Assembly: GCF_014635065.1 (NCBI RefSeq)
Contig: NZ_BMCG01000006.1
Span: forward strand, 186,001 to 250,000
DNA from: Oxalicibacterium flavum
GTDB taxonomy: Bacteria > Pseudomonadota > Gammaproteobacteria > Burkholderiales > Burkholderiaceae_D
Length of the DNA: 64,000 nt
Direction of reading: 5' to 3'
A program made the position numbers and the translations under genes. This document shows positions 26,791-36,152 of this stretch, piece by piece. A model generated the notes under the pieces. The model had not been told where the DNA came from, did not search any database, and saw only the letters and a list, made by a program, of their open reading frames with translations. Within the stretch, counting starts at the first letter, position 1, and every line of letters begins with the position of its first letter.

Positions 26791-26941
26791 GTCACCGTCA
26801 TCAAGAGATGAGGGATAAAGATATACGCAACATGGGGTTGTCTATATTCATGTCACGGTGACATCAGGGTCCATGACCCATCCAGATGCCTTCTAGGAAG
26901 GCAGGCAAAGCGGCGATGCAATATCGCCGCTTTGCGTTTTT
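26791..26941 (+). ncRNA. Putative structured small RNA, about 150 nt
   Basis: A complete transcription unit without a protein. After a good promoter come an outer stem GTCACCGT (26791-26798) with ACGGTGAC (26855-26862); inside it a hairpin ATATA/TATAT plus CAAC/GTTG (26821-26847); then GGGTC-CAT-GACCC (26867-26879); then GCCTTC-TAG-GAAGGC (26888-26902); then the intrinsic terminator. I could not match it to a known RNA family. A nine-codon frame from ATG 26832 has no properly placed ribosome binding site. It sits between sppA (+) and the 3' end of the methyltransferase gene (-). Confidence 0.6.
26907..26941 (+). terminator. Intrinsic terminator of the putative small RNA
   Basis: AAAGCGGCGAT and ATCGCCGCTTT pair perfectly over 11 bp with a 5-nt loop, followed by GCG and five T. 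Confidence 0.9.
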
Positions 26942-26993
26942 ATGGGCTGCTTTTTATTGCGTCGAGACGTCGAACGGCAGATGCAGCGTCGCC

Positions 26994-27746
26994 TTAACCC
27001 GCGAGCAGCAGAAAGACCGTCGGCTTCTTGTGGAAGTCCGGTCCTTTTCCCTTGGCAAGATCGTCTTTCCAGCGTGCCGCGTTCTGGGTTTTGATTGTCT
27101 CCGATGGCAGGGTCAGATCGGTGGCAACGCATATCAAGGTCTGCGCCTGACAGGTCTGGGCCAGTGTTTCGAGCATGGCGGCGTTGCGGTAGGGCGTTTC
27201 GATGAAGAACTGGGTCTGCTTTTCCGCGCGCGCCCGGTTTTCCAGTTGCTGGATGTGCTTGATGCGCGCCGCGTGCTCGACCGGCAGATAGCCGTTGAAG
27301 GCGAAATTCTGGCCGCTCAGGCCGCTGGCCATGATGGCCAGCAACAGGGAGGATGGCCCGACCAGCGGTTTCACAGTGATCCCGCGCGCGTGCGCCAGCC
27401 GCACGAGGTTGGTGCCCGGATCGGCCACGGCCGGCACGCCGGCTTCGGAGATCAGGCCGCCGTCGGCGCCAGCCAGGATGGGTTCCAGCAGTGTCGGCAA
27501 GGCCTTGGCGTCGGTGTTGACGTTGAGTTCCGCGATACGGATTTCCTGTAGCGGCTGCGCCAGCGGCACGTTCGCTGCCACCAGCTTCAGGAAAGCGCGC
27601 GTGGTCTTCGCATTTTCCGCGACGAAATAGCCGAGGCTAGCCGTAATCGCCTGCACCTCAGCGGGAATGATGTGGGCCAGCGGATCGCTGCCGGTGTCGG
27701 CAGCATTGCCCAGCGTGTTGGGGATCAGGTAGAGAACGCCGGCCAT
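26994..27746 (-). CDS. SAM-dependent methyltransferase, tetrapyrrole methylase (RsmI-like) family
   Basis: A 250-residue protein of the TP_methylase superfamily, which includes RsmI (2'-O-methylation of C1402 in 16S rRNA). Visible motifs are LYLIPNTLGN at the start, ISEAGVPAVADPGTNLVR near residues 90-108 and PLVGPSSLLLAIMASGLSGQ near 115-135. It differs from canonical RsmI in its start and is one of two such proteins typical of Betaproteobacteria; a separate true rsmI elsewhere is likely. Its start (ATG 27746) lies 2 bp beyond the maf stop, so they form an operon. The exact target is unknown. Confidence 0.85.
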   Translation of the reverse strand: MAGVLYLIPNTLGNAADTGSDPLAHIIPAEVQAITASLGYFVAENAKTTRAFLKLVAANVPLAQPLQEIRIAELNVNTDAKALPTLLEPILAGADGGLISEAGVPAVADPGTNLVRLAHARGITVKPLVGPSSLLLAIMASGLSGQNFAFNGYLPVEHAARIKHIQQLENRARAEKQTQFFIETPYRNAAMLETLAQTCQAQTLICVATDLTLPSETIKTQNAARWKDDLAKGKGPDFHKKPTVFLLLAG

Positions 27747-27748
27747 GC

Positions 27749-28360
27749 TCAATCCCGGAAGAAGGCGACGCCGGCACGGCGCAGCATCGAGGTCAGCGCG
27801 ATCAGCGGCAGGCCGGTGAGGGCGGTTGGGTCGCTGCTTTCCACGCTGGAAAGAATGGCAATGCCGAGTCCTTCGTTCTTGGCGCTGCCGGCGCAATCGT
27901 AGGGCTGCTCGGCGCGCAGGTAGGCGTCGAGCTCGGCGTCCGGCAGATCGCGGAAGGTGACGCGGGTGCGAATGTTGTCAATCTGAAGCGGCGCCGCGGC
28001 ATCCGTCCTGTTGTCCAGCAGGCACAAGGCGGTATGGAAGACGACCGTGCGGCCGCGCATGGTCTGCAATTGCTGCAAGGCGTTGGCGTGGTTGCCGGGC
28101 TTGCCGATCTGCCTGCCGTCCAGTGTGGCGACCTGGTCGGAGCCAATCACAAGGGTATCGGGCATTTGCGCAGCGATCGCTGCAGCCTTGGCCTGGGCCA
28201 GCCGCAATGCGGTGGCTTCGGGCTGTTCGCCGGCCAAGGGCGTCTCGTCGATATCGGGCGTCATGACGTCGAAGGGAAGGCGCAGGCGCGACAGCAATTC
28301 CCTGCGATAGATCGAACTGGAACCCAGAATCAGGCGCGGTGGTGTGCTGGAAGAAGACAT
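27749..28360 (-). CDS. Maf-family nucleotide pyrophosphatase (YceF type)
   Basis: House-cleaning NTP pyrophosphatase; the YceF branch prefers 7-methyl-GTP. The 203-residue protein opens with LILGSSSIYRRELLSRL (Maf signature), then DIDET, and VIGSDQVATLDG with the catalytic Asp, followed by KPG. It is the first gene of a two-gene minus-strand unit with the methyltransferase, and is divergent from yceD-rpmF, the same arrangement as yceF beside yceD-rpmF in E. coli, which supports the YceF assignment. Confidence 0.92.
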   Translation of the reverse strand: MSSSSTPPRLILGSSSIYRRELLSRLRLPFDVMTPDIDETPLAGEQPEATALRLAQAKAAAIAAQMPDTLVIGSDQVATLDGRQIGKPGNHANALQQLQTMRGRTVVFHTALCLLDNRTDAAAPLQIDNIRTRVTFRDLPDAELDAYLRAEQPYDCAGSAKNEGLGIAILSSVESSDPTALTGLPLIALTSMLRRAGVAFFRD

Positions 28361-28406
28361 TTTGATGTTTTTTTGAATGACTGCTCAACAAAGACGCGCT
28401 AACGCT

Positions 28407-28436
28407 TTGACGAATAAGGAAAAAGCCTGTTATTAT
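28407..28436 (+). promoter_or_regulatory. Sigma-70 promoter for yceD-rpmF
   Basis: TTGACG (28407-28412), 18-bp spacer, TATTAT (28431-28436), 27 bp before the yceD start. It is divergent from maf. Confidence 0.6.
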
Positions 28437-28462
28437 CGCAGGTTTTCCGGGTCCGGCCAGCC

Positions 28463-28960
28463 ATGAGCGCTTCCGTCATCGACGTTTTTGAATTCTGTCG
28501 GCGTGCAGAGCAGCAAAGCGGCACGTTTTCGGCGGGCGATCTGCCCCGGCTGAAGGCCGAAGCGGTTGACGATGCGGTGGTGCTCGACTGGTCATTGCAG
28601 GGCAGCACCAACAGCTACGGTCATCCCGAGCTGACGATGCAGGTGACGGGCAAGGTGTCCCTGATCTGCCAGCGTTGCATGAGGCCGTTCGACTTCCCGG
28701 TCGAGAGTGCGCAAGTGCTGGTGCTGGCAAAGAACGATGCGCAGGCCGACGAAATCGAGAGCCTGCTTGACGACGAATCCGTCGATGTCATCGTGGGTGA
28801 CCGTTCGACGAAGATCGTCGATCTGGTCGAGGATGAGGCATTGCTCGCATTGCCGTCGTCGCCGCGGCACGAAACATGCCCCGACCAGGAGTCCCAAACG
28901 CGTCTGGAAGAAGTACGCAAGCCTTCTCCTTTCGATGTGCTGAAAGGGCTGAAGCAGTAA
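28463..28960 (+). CDS. yceD: DUF177/YceD family 23S rRNA accumulation protein
   Basis: A 165-residue member of the family required for normal 23S rRNA accumulation in bacteria and plants. It carries the CQRCMRPFDFPVE cysteine pair (near residues 72-84), the acidic middle with DIIVGD-like strands and the C-terminal KPSPFDVLKGLKQ that is typical of the family. It precedes rpmF and the fatty-acid cluster, the standard order in Beta- and Gammaproteobacteria. ATG 28463 agrees with homologues. Confidence 0.92.
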   Translation: MSASVIDVFEFCRRAEQQSGTFSAGDLPRLKAEAVDDAVVLDWSLQGSTNSYGHPELTMQVTGKVSLICQRCMRPFDFPVESAQVLVLAKNDAQADEIESLLDDESVDVIVGDRSTKIVDLVEDEALLALPSSPRHETCPDQESQTRLEEVRKPSPFDVLKGLKQ

Positions 28961-29086
28961 TTCGCAGCGGCTGCAGCGATGCAGGCGTTGCCATAGGTAG
29001 TACACGTAGCAGAAATTGTCGATTTGCAGCGTTTTGCAAAGCGAATATGTTAGAATTTTCGAACTTAAGGTTTAGGAGTCGTCATC

Positions 29087-29269
29087 ATGGCTGTTCAGCA
29101 AAACAAGAAAACCCCGTCCAAACGCGGCATGCACCGCTCGCACGACTTCCTGGTCGCGCCGCAGCTGAGCACCGAGCAAACCACGGGCGAGACGCACATG
29201 CGTCACCACATCAGCCCCAACGGCTTCTATCGCGGCCGTAAAGTACTGAAAACCAAAAACGACGAATAA
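29087..29269 (+). CDS. rpmF: 50S ribosomal protein L32
   Basis: 60 residues, the normal size for L32. It has the characteristic [20 protein letters not shown] start and the [17 protein letters not shown] end. The CxxC zinc pairs are absent, so this is the zinc-independent form. A good AGGAG site precedes the ATG. A terminator follows, although the plsX-fab genes continue on the same strand. Confidence 0.98.
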   Translation: MAVQQNKKTPSKRGMHRSHDFLVAPQLSTEQTTGETHMRHHISPNGFYRGRKVLKTKNDE

Positions 29270-29290
29270 TCCATTCTCGTTCAGGCGAAG

Positions 29291-29329
29291 AAAGCGGCGC
29301 GTTGGGTTCACCACTTTGCGCCGTTTTTT
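29291..29329 (+). terminator. Intrinsic terminator after rpmF
   Basis: AAAGCGGCGC and GCGCCGTTTTTT arms around a 17-nt loop, with six T. It may be partial, allowing some read-through into plsX. Confidence 0.75.
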
Positions 29330-29416
29330 CATATGCTGATCCAGCGCATTGCGTCATTTTGATCAAGCCGAATTTCTGGCCCATAATGTGGCTGGACTGC
29401 GCCCTGAATCAATCCG

Positions 29417-30502
29417 ATGACAATTAAAATTTCTATCGACTGCATGGGTGGCGATCACGGCCCGGCGGTCACCATTCCTGCCGCCGTCGCGTTTGCCGAC
29501 AGCGAGCCGGAAGCCGAACTTGTCCTGGTCGGTCCCGAAGCCGTGCTTGCCGCGGAATTGAAGAAACTCAAGGCCGACAATCATCCCCGTTTGCGTGTCG
29601 TCAATGCCACCGAGATGGTGACGATGGAAGATACGCTCGAAGTCGCCCTGCGCCGCAAGCGCGATTCTTCCATGCGCGTGGCCATCAACCTGGTCAAGGA
29701 AGGGCAGGCCGACGCCTGTGTTTCGGCCGGCAATACCGGCGCGCTGATGGCGATTTCGCGCTACGTGCTCAAGACCATTCCCGGCGTCGATCGTCCCGCC
29801 ATCTGCAGCCTGCTGCCGAACCAGAAGGACGGCCCGACCTACATGCTCGACCTGGGTGCCAACGTTGACTGCGAACCGCAGCACTTGCACCAGTTCGCGC
29901 TGATGGGTTCGGCGCTGGTTTCCGCGATGGAAGGCAAGCCGCGTCCCACGGTCGGCCTGCTCAACGTCGGCGAGGAAGACATCAAGGGCAACGATCTGGT
30001 CAAGCAGACCGCCTTGCTGCTGCGTGCCGACCACGAGAAGGGCACCCTCAATTTCTACGGCAACGTCGAAGGCGACGACATCTTCAAGGGCACGACCGAT
30101 ATCGTCGTCTGCGACGGTTTCGTCGGCAATGTCACGCTGAAGGCATCCGAAGGCCTCGGCCGCTTCGTCAAGGGCGTGCTGACTACCGAACTCAAGAGCG
30201 GTCCGCTCAACATGCTGGGCGCGATCATCGCGCGCGGCGCGTTGAAGAAGATTTCACAACGCCTCAATCCCTCCCGCTACAATGGCGGCAGTCTGCTGGG
30301 ACTGCGTGGCCTGGTGTTTAAGAGCCACGGCGGCGCTGATGCCTATGGTTATCAATGGGCGATACGGCGCGCATTCGATGCCGCCCGGAATGATCTGATT
30401 TCCCGCATTTCCTCCAAGATGGCCGACTTCATGCCGCAGCCCGACGACGCGGCTGCGAGCCAGATGACTGCAACAGAAAACATAGAACAGAAAACCGCAT
30501 GA
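29417..30502 (+). CDS. plsX: Phosphate acyltransferase PlsX
   Basis: Converts acyl-ACP to acyl-phosphate for PlsY, the first step of phospholipid synthesis. 361 residues; signature [12 protein letters not shown] at the start and [10 protein letters not shown] near residue 105. The stop overlaps the fabH start by 4 bp (ATGA). It links the ribosomal/rRNA genes upstream with the fatty-acid genes downstream, as in E. coli. No unusual features apart from a slightly extended C-terminus. Confidence 0.98.
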   Translation: MTIKISIDCMGGDHGPAVTIPAAVAFADSEPEAELVLVGPEAVLAAELKKLKADNHPRLRVVNATEMVTMEDTLEVALRRKRDSSMRVAINLVKEGQADACVSAGNTGALMAISRYVLKTIPGVDRPAICSLLPNQKDGPTYMLDLGANVDCEPQHLHQFALMGSALVSAMEGKPRPTVGLLNVGEEDIKGNDLVKQTALLLRADHEKGTLNFYGNVEGDDIFKGTTDIVVCDGFVGNVTLKASEGLGRFVKGVLTTELKSGPLNMLGAIIARGALKKISQRLNPSRYNGGSLLGLRGLVFKSHGGADAYGYQWAIRRAFDAARNDLISRISSKMADFMPQPDDAAASQMTATENIEQKTA

Positions 30503-31485
30503 CTCTCCACAGCAAAATCATCGGGACCGGCAGCTATCTGCCGCCCCGGCGCGTCACCAACCATGATCTGGCTGCACAATTGGCTGCCCAGGGAATCGAA
30601 ACCTCGGACGAATGGATCGTCTCGCGCAGCGGCATTTCGGCACGCCACTATGCCGACGCCGATACGCAATCGAGCGATCTGGCGGTCGAAGCGGCCAAGC
30701 GTGCGCTCGACATGGCCGGCCTGGCACCGAACGATATTGACCTGATCATTCTCGCCACCTCGACGCCGGACTTCTTCGGCGGCTTTCCGAGCACGGCCTG
30801 CGTGGTGCAAAACAAGCTCGGTATCACCAACGAGTGCGCGGCACTCGACGTGCAGGCGGTCTGCAGCGGCTTCATCTATGCATTGACCACGGCCGACAAG
30901 TTCATCAAATCCGGCGCGCACAAGAACGTGCTGGTGATCGGTGCCGAGGTGTTCTCGCGCATCATCGATTTCAAGGACCGTACCACCTGCGTGCTGTTCG
31001 GCGACGGTGCCGGCGCTGCCGTGCTGAGCGCGTCCGACGAGCCGGGCGTGCTGGCGACCAAGCTGCATGCCAATGGCAGCTACGGCGACATCCTGTGCGG
31101 TCCGGGCCGCATCGCCAACGGCGTCATCGAAGGCAATTCCTTCATGTACATGGACGGTCAGGCAGTGTTCAAGCTGGCGGTCGGTCTGCTTGACAAGGTC
31201 GCCAACGAGGCATTGCAGCTGGCCGGCATGGATGCCTCGGCCGTTGACTGGATCGTGCCGCACCAGGCCAACATCCGCATCATGCAGGGTACGGCGAAGA
31301 AGCTGGGCCTGGGCATGGACAAGATGATCGTCACGGTTGATCAGCATGGCAACACTTCGGCAGCCTCGATTCCGCTGGCGCTCGACGTCGGCGTGCGCGA
31401 TGGCCGCATCAAGCCGGGCCAGAACGTCATGATGGAAGGCGTGGGCGGCGGCTTCACCTGGGGCGCGGTACTGGTCCGCATGTAA
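30499..31485 (+). CDS. fabH: 3-oxoacyl-ACP synthase III (FabH)
   Basis: Starts fatty acid synthesis by condensing acetyl-CoA with malonyl-ACP. The 328-residue thiolase-fold protein has the catalytic triad Cys122 ([10 protein letters not shown]), His255 ([10 protein letters not shown]) and Asn285 ([10 protein letters not shown]). It overlaps plsX by 4 bp and is followed 61 bp later by fabD. Confidence 0.98.
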   Translation: MTLHSKIIGTGSYLPPRRVTNHDLAAQLAAQGIETSDEWIVSRSGISARHYADADTQSSDLAVEAAKRALDMAGLAPNDIDLIILATSTPDFFGGFPSTACVVQNKLGITNECAALDVQAVCSGFIYALTTADKFIKSGAHKNVLVIGAEVFSRIIDFKDRTTCVLFGDGAGAAVLSASDEPGVLATKLHANGSYGDILCGPGRIANGVIEGNSFMYMDGQAVFKLAVGLLDKVANEALQLAGMDASAVDWIVPHQANIRIMQGTAKKLGLGMDKMIVTVDQHGNTSAASIPLALDVGVRDGRIKPGQNVMMEGVGGGFTWGAVLVRM

Positions 31486-31546
31486 CTCGTCCCTATGTAA
31501 AATCCCGCCCGTTCGGGCATTCATATATAAAAGCAGAAGAGACGGC

Positions 31547-32479
31547 ATGACCACATTCGCATTCGTTTTTCCGGGACAGGGTTCGCAGGCCATCGGCATG
31601 CTCAACGGCTTTGCCGACAACCCTGTCGTGCAGCAGACGCTGGCCGAGGCCTCGGACGCCCTGCAGTTCGATCTCGCCAGGCTGATTTCCGAAGGTCCGA
31701 AGGAAGAGCTGGACCTGACCACCAATACCCAGCCCGTGATGCTGACCGCCGCGGTTGCCATGTACCGCGCCTGGATCGCGGCCGGCGGCAAGGTGCCGTC
31801 GGTCGTCGCCGGTCACAGCCTGGGTGAGTATTCGGCGCTGGTTGCCGCTGGCGTGATCGCATTCAAGGACGCGGTGCCGCTGGTGCGTTTCCGTGCCAAG
31901 GCGATGCAGGAAGCGACGCCGGTCGGGCAGGGCGGCATGGCTGCCATCCTCGGTCTGTCGGACGCCGACGTGCTGGCTGCCTGCGCCGAAGCGGCACAGG
32001 GCGAGGTGGTGGAAGCCGTCAACTTCAACGCGCCGGCGCAGGTCGTGATCGCGGGCCACAAGGCCGCCATCGAACGCGCCTGCGAAGCCGCCAAGGCCAA
32101 GGGTGCCAAGCGCGCCTTGCCGCTGCCGGTGTCGGCGCCGTTCCATTCCTCGCTGCTGAAGCCGGCGTCGGATCGCCTGCGCGAGTATCTGGCGCCGCTG
32201 GCGTTCTCTGCGCCGCAGATTCCCCTGATCAACAACGTCGATGTGGCGATCGTCAATGATGTCGATGGCATCAAGGATGCGCTGGTGCGCCAGGCCGCGA
32301 GCCCGGTGCGCTGGGTCGAGACCGTGCAGAAGATGGCTGCCGACGGCGTCACCGACATCGTCGAATGTGGCCCGGGCAAGGTGCTGGCCGGTCTGACCAA
32401 GCGCATCAACGGTGACGTTGCCGGACACGCCATTGTCGATCAGGCATCGCTCGATGCCGTTTTGGAGACTTTGAAATAA
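31547..32479 (+). CDS. fabD: Malonyl-CoA:ACP transacylase (FabD)
   Basis: Loads malonyl groups onto ACP. 310 residues; N-terminal FVFPGQGSQ, nucleophile Ser91 in GHSLGEYSAL, and the His in VSAPFHSSL. The stop codon TAA shares its last A with the fabG ATG (TAATG), so translation is coupled. Confidence 0.98.
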   Translation: MTTFAFVFPGQGSQAIGMLNGFADNPVVQQTLAEASDALQFDLARLISEGPKEELDLTTNTQPVMLTAAVAMYRAWIAAGGKVPSVVAGHSLGEYSALVAAGVIAFKDAVPLVRFRAKAMQEATPVGQGGMAAILGLSDADVLAACAEAAQGEVVEAVNFNAPAQVVIAGHKAAIERACEAAKAKGAKRALPLPVSAPFHSSLLKPASDRLREYLAPLAFSAPQIPLINNVDVAIVNDVDGIKDALVRQAASPVRWVETVQKMAADGVTDIVECGPGKVLAGLTKRINGDVAGHAIVDQASLDAVLETLK

Positions 32480-33222
32480 TGGAAAACAAGCAACTCGCAG
32501 GACAGGTCGCGCTGGTTACCGGTGCTTCGCGCGGCATCGGCCGTGCCATCGCGCAGGAACTGGCGCGTCAGGGCGCCAGGGTGATCGGCACCGCCACCTC
32601 GGAATCGGGGGCAGCCGCCATTTCGGAATACCTGGGCGAAGGCGGCAAGGGCATCGTGCTCGACGTCAATGACGCCGCACGTTCGGCTGCCGTCATCGAC
32701 GACATCCAGAAGGAAGTCGGCGCCGTGACCATTCTCGTCAACAATGCCGGCATCACGCAGGATCAGCTCGCCATGCGCATGAAGGACGAGGAGTGGGACA
32801 GCGTGATCGCCACCAATCTGACCGCTGTCGGTCGCCTGTCGCGCGCCGTGCTGCGCGGCATGATGAAGGCGCGCCAGGGACGCATCATCAACATTACTTC
32901 GGTCGTGGGTTCTGCCGGCAATCCGGGCCAGATGAATTATGCTGCGGCCAAGGCGGGCGTGGCCGGCATGAGCCGTGCGCTGGCGCGCGAGATCGGCAGC
33001 CGTGGCATCACCGTCAACTGCATCGCACCGGGCTTCATCGACACCGACATGACCAAGGCACTCAACGAAGAGCAGATCAACGGCCTGAAGGCACAGATTC
33101 CGCTTGGCCGTTTGGGTGAGCCCGAGGATATCGCGGGCGCCGTCGCCTTCCTGGCATCGCCGCAGGCGAGCTATATCACCGGTACCACGCTGCACGTCAA
33201 CGGCGGCATGTACATGAGCTAA
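32479..33222 (+). CDS. fabG: 3-oxoacyl-ACP reductase (FabG)
   Basis: NADPH-dependent first reduction of the elongation cycle. 247-residue SDR with TGASRGIGRAIA for the cofactor, NNAG, and the catalytic Ser141, Tyr154 and Lys158 (NYAAAKAG). The C-terminus GTTLHVNGGMYMS is that of true FabG, which together with its place between fabD and acpP makes the assignment firm. Confidence 0.98.
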   Translation: MENKQLAGQVALVTGASRGIGRAIAQELARQGARVIGTATSESGAAAISEYLGEGGKGIVLDVNDAARSAAVIDDIQKEVGAVTILVNNAGITQDQLAMRMKDEEWDSVIATNLTAVGRLSRAVLRGMMKARQGRIINITSVVGSAGNPGQMNYAAAKAGVAGMSRALAREIGSRGITVNCIAPGFIDTDMTKALNEEQINGLKAQIPLGRLGEPEDIAGAVAFLASPQASYITGTTLHVNGGMYMS

Positions 33223-33350
33223 GTTGTTTTTAATTGGGCACTTTTGGCGCATGTTTCCCGTTTCTTGGGGACAAAAGCCGAAAGTGAATTATCGATGCGC
33301 AAACCTGCTAAAATGCGCGCACTTTCTGTAATCACTCATTGGAGTTAAAC

Positions 33351-33590
33351 ATGTCGGACATCGAACAACGCGTTAAGAAAATCGTCGCTGAACAACTCGG
33401 CGTCGCCGAAGCAGACATCAAGATCGAATCGTCCTTCGTCGATGACCTCGGCGCCGATTCTCTGGATACCGTTGAACTCGTGATGGCACTCGAAGACGAG
33501 TTCGAAATGGAAATCCCTGACGAACAAGCAGAGAAAATCACCACGGTGCAGCAGGCGATCGACTACGCCAAGGCACACGTCAAAGCGTAA
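33351..33590 (+). CDS. acpP: Acyl carrier protein
   Basis: 79 residues, strongly acidic. The 4'-phosphopantetheine attachment site is Ser37 in [18 protein letters not shown]. Start at ATG 33351 with GGAG upstream. The 128-bp gap after fabG contains a TAAAAT -10-like box (33309-33314), so acpP may have its own promoter. Confidence 0.99.
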   Translation: MSDIEQRVKKIVAEQLGVAEADIKIESSFVDDLGADSLDTVELVMALEDEFEMEIPDEQAEKITTVQQAIDYAKAHVKA

Positions 33591-33615
33591 ATCTGAACGA
33601 CTCCAGGAGAATTGC

Positions 33616-34857
33616 TTGAGCCGCTCTAGTAAACGTCGTGTTGTTGTCACCGGTCTTGGATGTATCTCTCCTGTTGGCAACAGCGTCGCCGATGCATGGA
33701 ATGCTCTGACTGCGGGCAAATCCGGGATCGCCACCATTACCAAGTTCGATGCGTCGCCGTTCAGCACGCATTTCGCCGGTGAAGTAAAAGACTTCCATAT
33801 CGACGAGTACATTCCTGCCAAGGAAGCGCGTCATATGGATACCTTCATCCATTACGGCATCGCGGCAGGCATGCAGGCTGTCAAGGACAGCGGACTGGTC
33901 GTGACCGAAGAAAATGCGGAGCGCATCGGCGTTCTGGTCGGCTCCGGTATCGGCGGCCTGCCGCTGATCGAGGAAACGCATGCGGAACTGACCAATCGCG
34001 GCCCGCGCCGCATCAGCCCGTTCTTCGTGCCGGCCTCGATCACCAACATGATCTCCGGCCACCTGTCGATCATCTACGGCTTCAAGGGGCCGAACCTGGC
34101 GATCGTCACGGCGTGTACCACCGGCCTGCATTCGATCGGCGCAGCCGGTCGCATGATCGAGTACGGTGACGCCGACGTCATGATCGCCGGCGGCGCGGAA
34201 TCGACGATTTCGCCGCTCGGCCTCGGCGGTTTTGCCGCGGCGCGCGCACTGTCCTCCCGCAATGACGATCCGGCAACGGCATCGCGTCCGTGGGACAAGG
34301 ATCGCGACGGCTTCGTGCTCGGCGAAGGTGCGGGCGTCATGGTGCTCGAGGAATACGAGCATGCCAAGGCGCGCGGCGCAAAGATCTATGCGGAACTGGC
34401 CGGCTTCGGCATGAGCGGCGATGCGTATCACATCACCGCGCCGAACATGGATGGTCCGCGTCGCAGCATGGTCAACGCACTCAAGAATGCGGAGATCAAT
34501 GCCGACCAGGTGCAGTACCTGAACGCGCACGGCACCTCGACGCCGCTGGGCGACAAGAACGAATCGGATGCGGTCAAGGCGGCATTCGGCGAGCACGCGA
34601 AGAAGCTGACCGTCAACTCGACCAAGTCGATGACGGGCCACCTGCTCGGCGGCGCCGGCGGGCTGGAATCGGTCTTCACCGTGCTGGCCCTGCATCATCA
34701 GGTCTCGCCTCCGACCATCAACATCTTCAATCAGGATCCGGAATGCGATCTTGATTACTGCGCCAACACGGCGCGCGCCATGCCGATCGAATATGCGATG
34801 AAGAACAACTTCGGTTTCGGCGGTACCAACGGTACGCTGATCTTCGGCAAGGTCTGA
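33616..34857 (+). CDS. fabF: 3-oxoacyl-ACP synthase II (FabF)
   Basis: Elongating condensing enzyme. 413 residues; catalytic Cys167 in [11 protein letters not shown], histidines in [11 protein letters not shown] and GHLLGGAGG. The start is a TTG at 33616 ([14 protein letters not shown] follows) with AGGAGAA upstream; no suitable ATG is nearby and homologues begin here. The gap from acpP is 25 bp, and a strong terminator follows. Confidence 0.97.
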   Translation: MSRSSKRRVVVTGLGCISPVGNSVADAWNALTAGKSGIATITKFDASPFSTHFAGEVKDFHIDEYIPAKEARHMDTFIHYGIAAGMQAVKDSGLVVTEENAERIGVLVGSGIGGLPLIEETHAELTNRGPRRISPFFVPASITNMISGHLSIIYGFKGPNLAIVTACTTGLHSIGAAGRMIEYGDADVMIAGGAESTISPLGLGGFAAARALSSRNDDPATASRPWDKDRDGFVLGEGAGVMVLEEYEHAKARGAKIYAELAGFGMSGDAYHITAPNMDGPRRSMVNALKNAEINADQVQYLNAHGTSTPLGDKNESDAVKAAFGEHAKKLTVNSTKSMTGHLLGGAGGLESVFTVLALHHQVSPPTINIFNQDPECDLDYCANTARAMPIEYAMKNNFGFGGTNGTLIFGKV

Positions 34858-34860
34858 TCG

Positions 34861-34899
34861 AATCCGGTCCATCCGAGAGGATGACCGGATTTTTTCCTT
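34861..34899 (+). terminator. Intrinsic terminator after fabF
   Basis: AATCCGGTC-CATCC and GGATG-ACCGGATT form a long hairpin with a GAGA loop, followed by a T tract. It ends the fatty-acid cluster a few bases before the ygfX start. Confidence 0.92.
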
Positions 34900-34905
34900 T
34901 TCGTC

Positions 34906-35406
34906 ATGTCGATCGCGGTCAGCGCCCTGATCAAACCGTCAAGATTGCTGTCACGGATGCTGACAGCGATGTGCGTGCTGGCCGGGGTGGTTGCCTTGCC
35001 GGCCGGATTCGTCGCGGCAAACGGCGTGCAGACGTACGTGTGGTGGGGATTGTTTCCCGGATGTGCGATCATTGCATTCTTTTGCTGGCGCAGCTGGTCG
35101 AGGCGTCAAGGCTGGCAACGGCTGATGATATCCGCCAACGGCCAGATCCGGTTGCAGGGAGTGACGCCGGGCATGCCGGCTGTATTCGCCGAGGAAGATG
35201 CCCGGACATGGCGGCTGCTGCCGGTTTCGACGCTGTGGTCGCACTTGATGATTTTGCATTTGCAGGACGCAGCAGGCAGCAAGGAAGTGATCGTGATATT
35301 GCGCGATTGCGTTCCTGCGGAAACTTTCCATGCGTTGCTGGTGGCCTGCCGATGGCTCGCAATGCGCGCTTCCGCAGCAGAAGCACCGCAGGTGCGGCAG
35401 AATTAA
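34906..35406 (+). CDS. YgfX-like small membrane protein
   Basis: 166 residues with two membrane segments (about 19-40 and 44-62) followed by a soluble part with the WRLLPVSTLWSHLMILHL strand region and RDCVPAETFHALLVACRW end, the plan of YgfX/CptA proteins. In E. coli, YgfX is described as the membrane partner of a toxin-antitoxin-like pair with SdhE; no sdhE is near here. It occurs between fabF and rpoE, an order I recall from other Betaproteobacteria. ATG 34906 lies just after the fabF terminator. Function in this organism uncertain. Confidence 0.65.
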   Translation: MSIAVSALIKPSRLLSRMLTAMCVLAGVVALPAGFVAANGVQTYVWWGLFPGCAIIAFFCWRSWSRRQGWQRLMISANGQIRLQGVTPGMPAVFAEEDARTWRLLPVSTLWSHLMILHLQDAAGSKEVIVILRDCVPAETFHALLVACRWLAMRASAAEAPQVRQN

Positions 35407-35419
35407 TGTCGGAATCTTT

Positions 35420-35447
35420 GAACTAATTCATGTTACGTCCAGTCAAC
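35420..35447 (+). promoter_or_regulatory. Possible sigma-E-type promoter before rpoE
   Basis: GAACTA (35420-35425) and TCAAC (35443-35447) are 17 bp apart, close to the extracytoplasmic sigma-E pattern (GAACTT / TCnAA). It fits autoregulation of rpoE, but the match is imperfect. Confidence 0.35.
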
Positions 35448-35490
35448 AGCTCGAACCGCGTGCGTGTTGCAGCATTACAAGGGACCAGGA

Positions 35491-36093
35491 TTGACGACAG
35501 AACGCGATATTGACCAACAGCTTGTCGAGCGAGTGCAGGGTGGCGACAAGAAGGCTTTCGAGCTGCTGGTGGTCAAGTACCAACGAAAATTGATGCGACT
35601 GGTTTCGCGGCTCGTGCGCGACCAGGCGGAAGCCGAAGATGTGGTGCAGGAAGCATTCATCAAGGCGTATCGTGCGCTGCCGCAATTTCGCGGCGATTCG
35701 GCGTTCTATACGTGGCTTTATCGAATCGGCATCAATACGGCCAAGAACTATCTGGTGACACAGGGACGTCGCGCGCCGACCTCCACCGAAGCCGATGTCG
35801 AGGAGGCCGAAACTTTTGACGACGGCGATCACCTAAGAGATATCAATACACCGGAATCGTTGTTGGCAACCAAGCAGATTGCCCAGACGCTGAACGTGGC
35901 GATGGGGGAACTGCCTGAAGAGTTGCGCATGGCGATTACCCTGCGAGAGATCGAGGGATTGAGTTATGACGAGATTGCCGAGTCGATGGGTTGTCCGATC
36001 GGCACGGTGCGCAGCCGGATCTTCCGGGCGCGCGAAGCCATCTCGGAGAAGTTAAGGCCGCTGCTGGATACGGCACTCGACAAACGTTGGTAA
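35491..36093 (+). CDS. rpoE: RNA polymerase sigma factor RpoE (AlgU)
   Basis: Extracytoplasmic stress sigma factor. About 200 residues with region 2 (ELLVVKYQRKLMRLVSRL, then DVVQEAFIKAYRALPQFRG) and region 4 (LPEELRMAITLREIEGLSYDEIAESM, GTVRSRIFRARE). The start is probably the TTG at 35491: AAGGGA lies 6 bp upstream and the protein then opens TTERDIDQQLVERVQGG. A further in-frame TTG at 35464 has no ribosome binding site. It is followed by its anti-sigma genes rseA and rseB and the protease mucD, which respond to misfolded envelope proteins. Confidence 0.96.
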   Translation: MTTERDIDQQLVERVQGGDKKAFELLVVKYQRKLMRLVSRLVRDQAEAEDVVQEAFIKAYRALPQFRGDSAFYTWLYRIGINTAKNYLVTQGRRAPTSTEADVEEAETFDDGDHLRDINTPESLLATKQIAQTLNVAMGELPEELRMAITLREIEGLSYDEIAESMGCPIGTVRSRIFRAREAISEKLRPLLDTALDKRW

Positions 36094-36152
36094 AGATATA
36101 AAACGCTGTTTTGTTGCAAATACAGGGGTAGCCTTAATTTTTCGAGGGTGTG

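Noticed and set aside
26821-26858. Nine-codon leader peptide from ATG 26832 inside the putative small RNA
   Set aside because: The nearest AGGG is about 17 bp upstream, too far for initiation; the RNA is better seen as non-coding.
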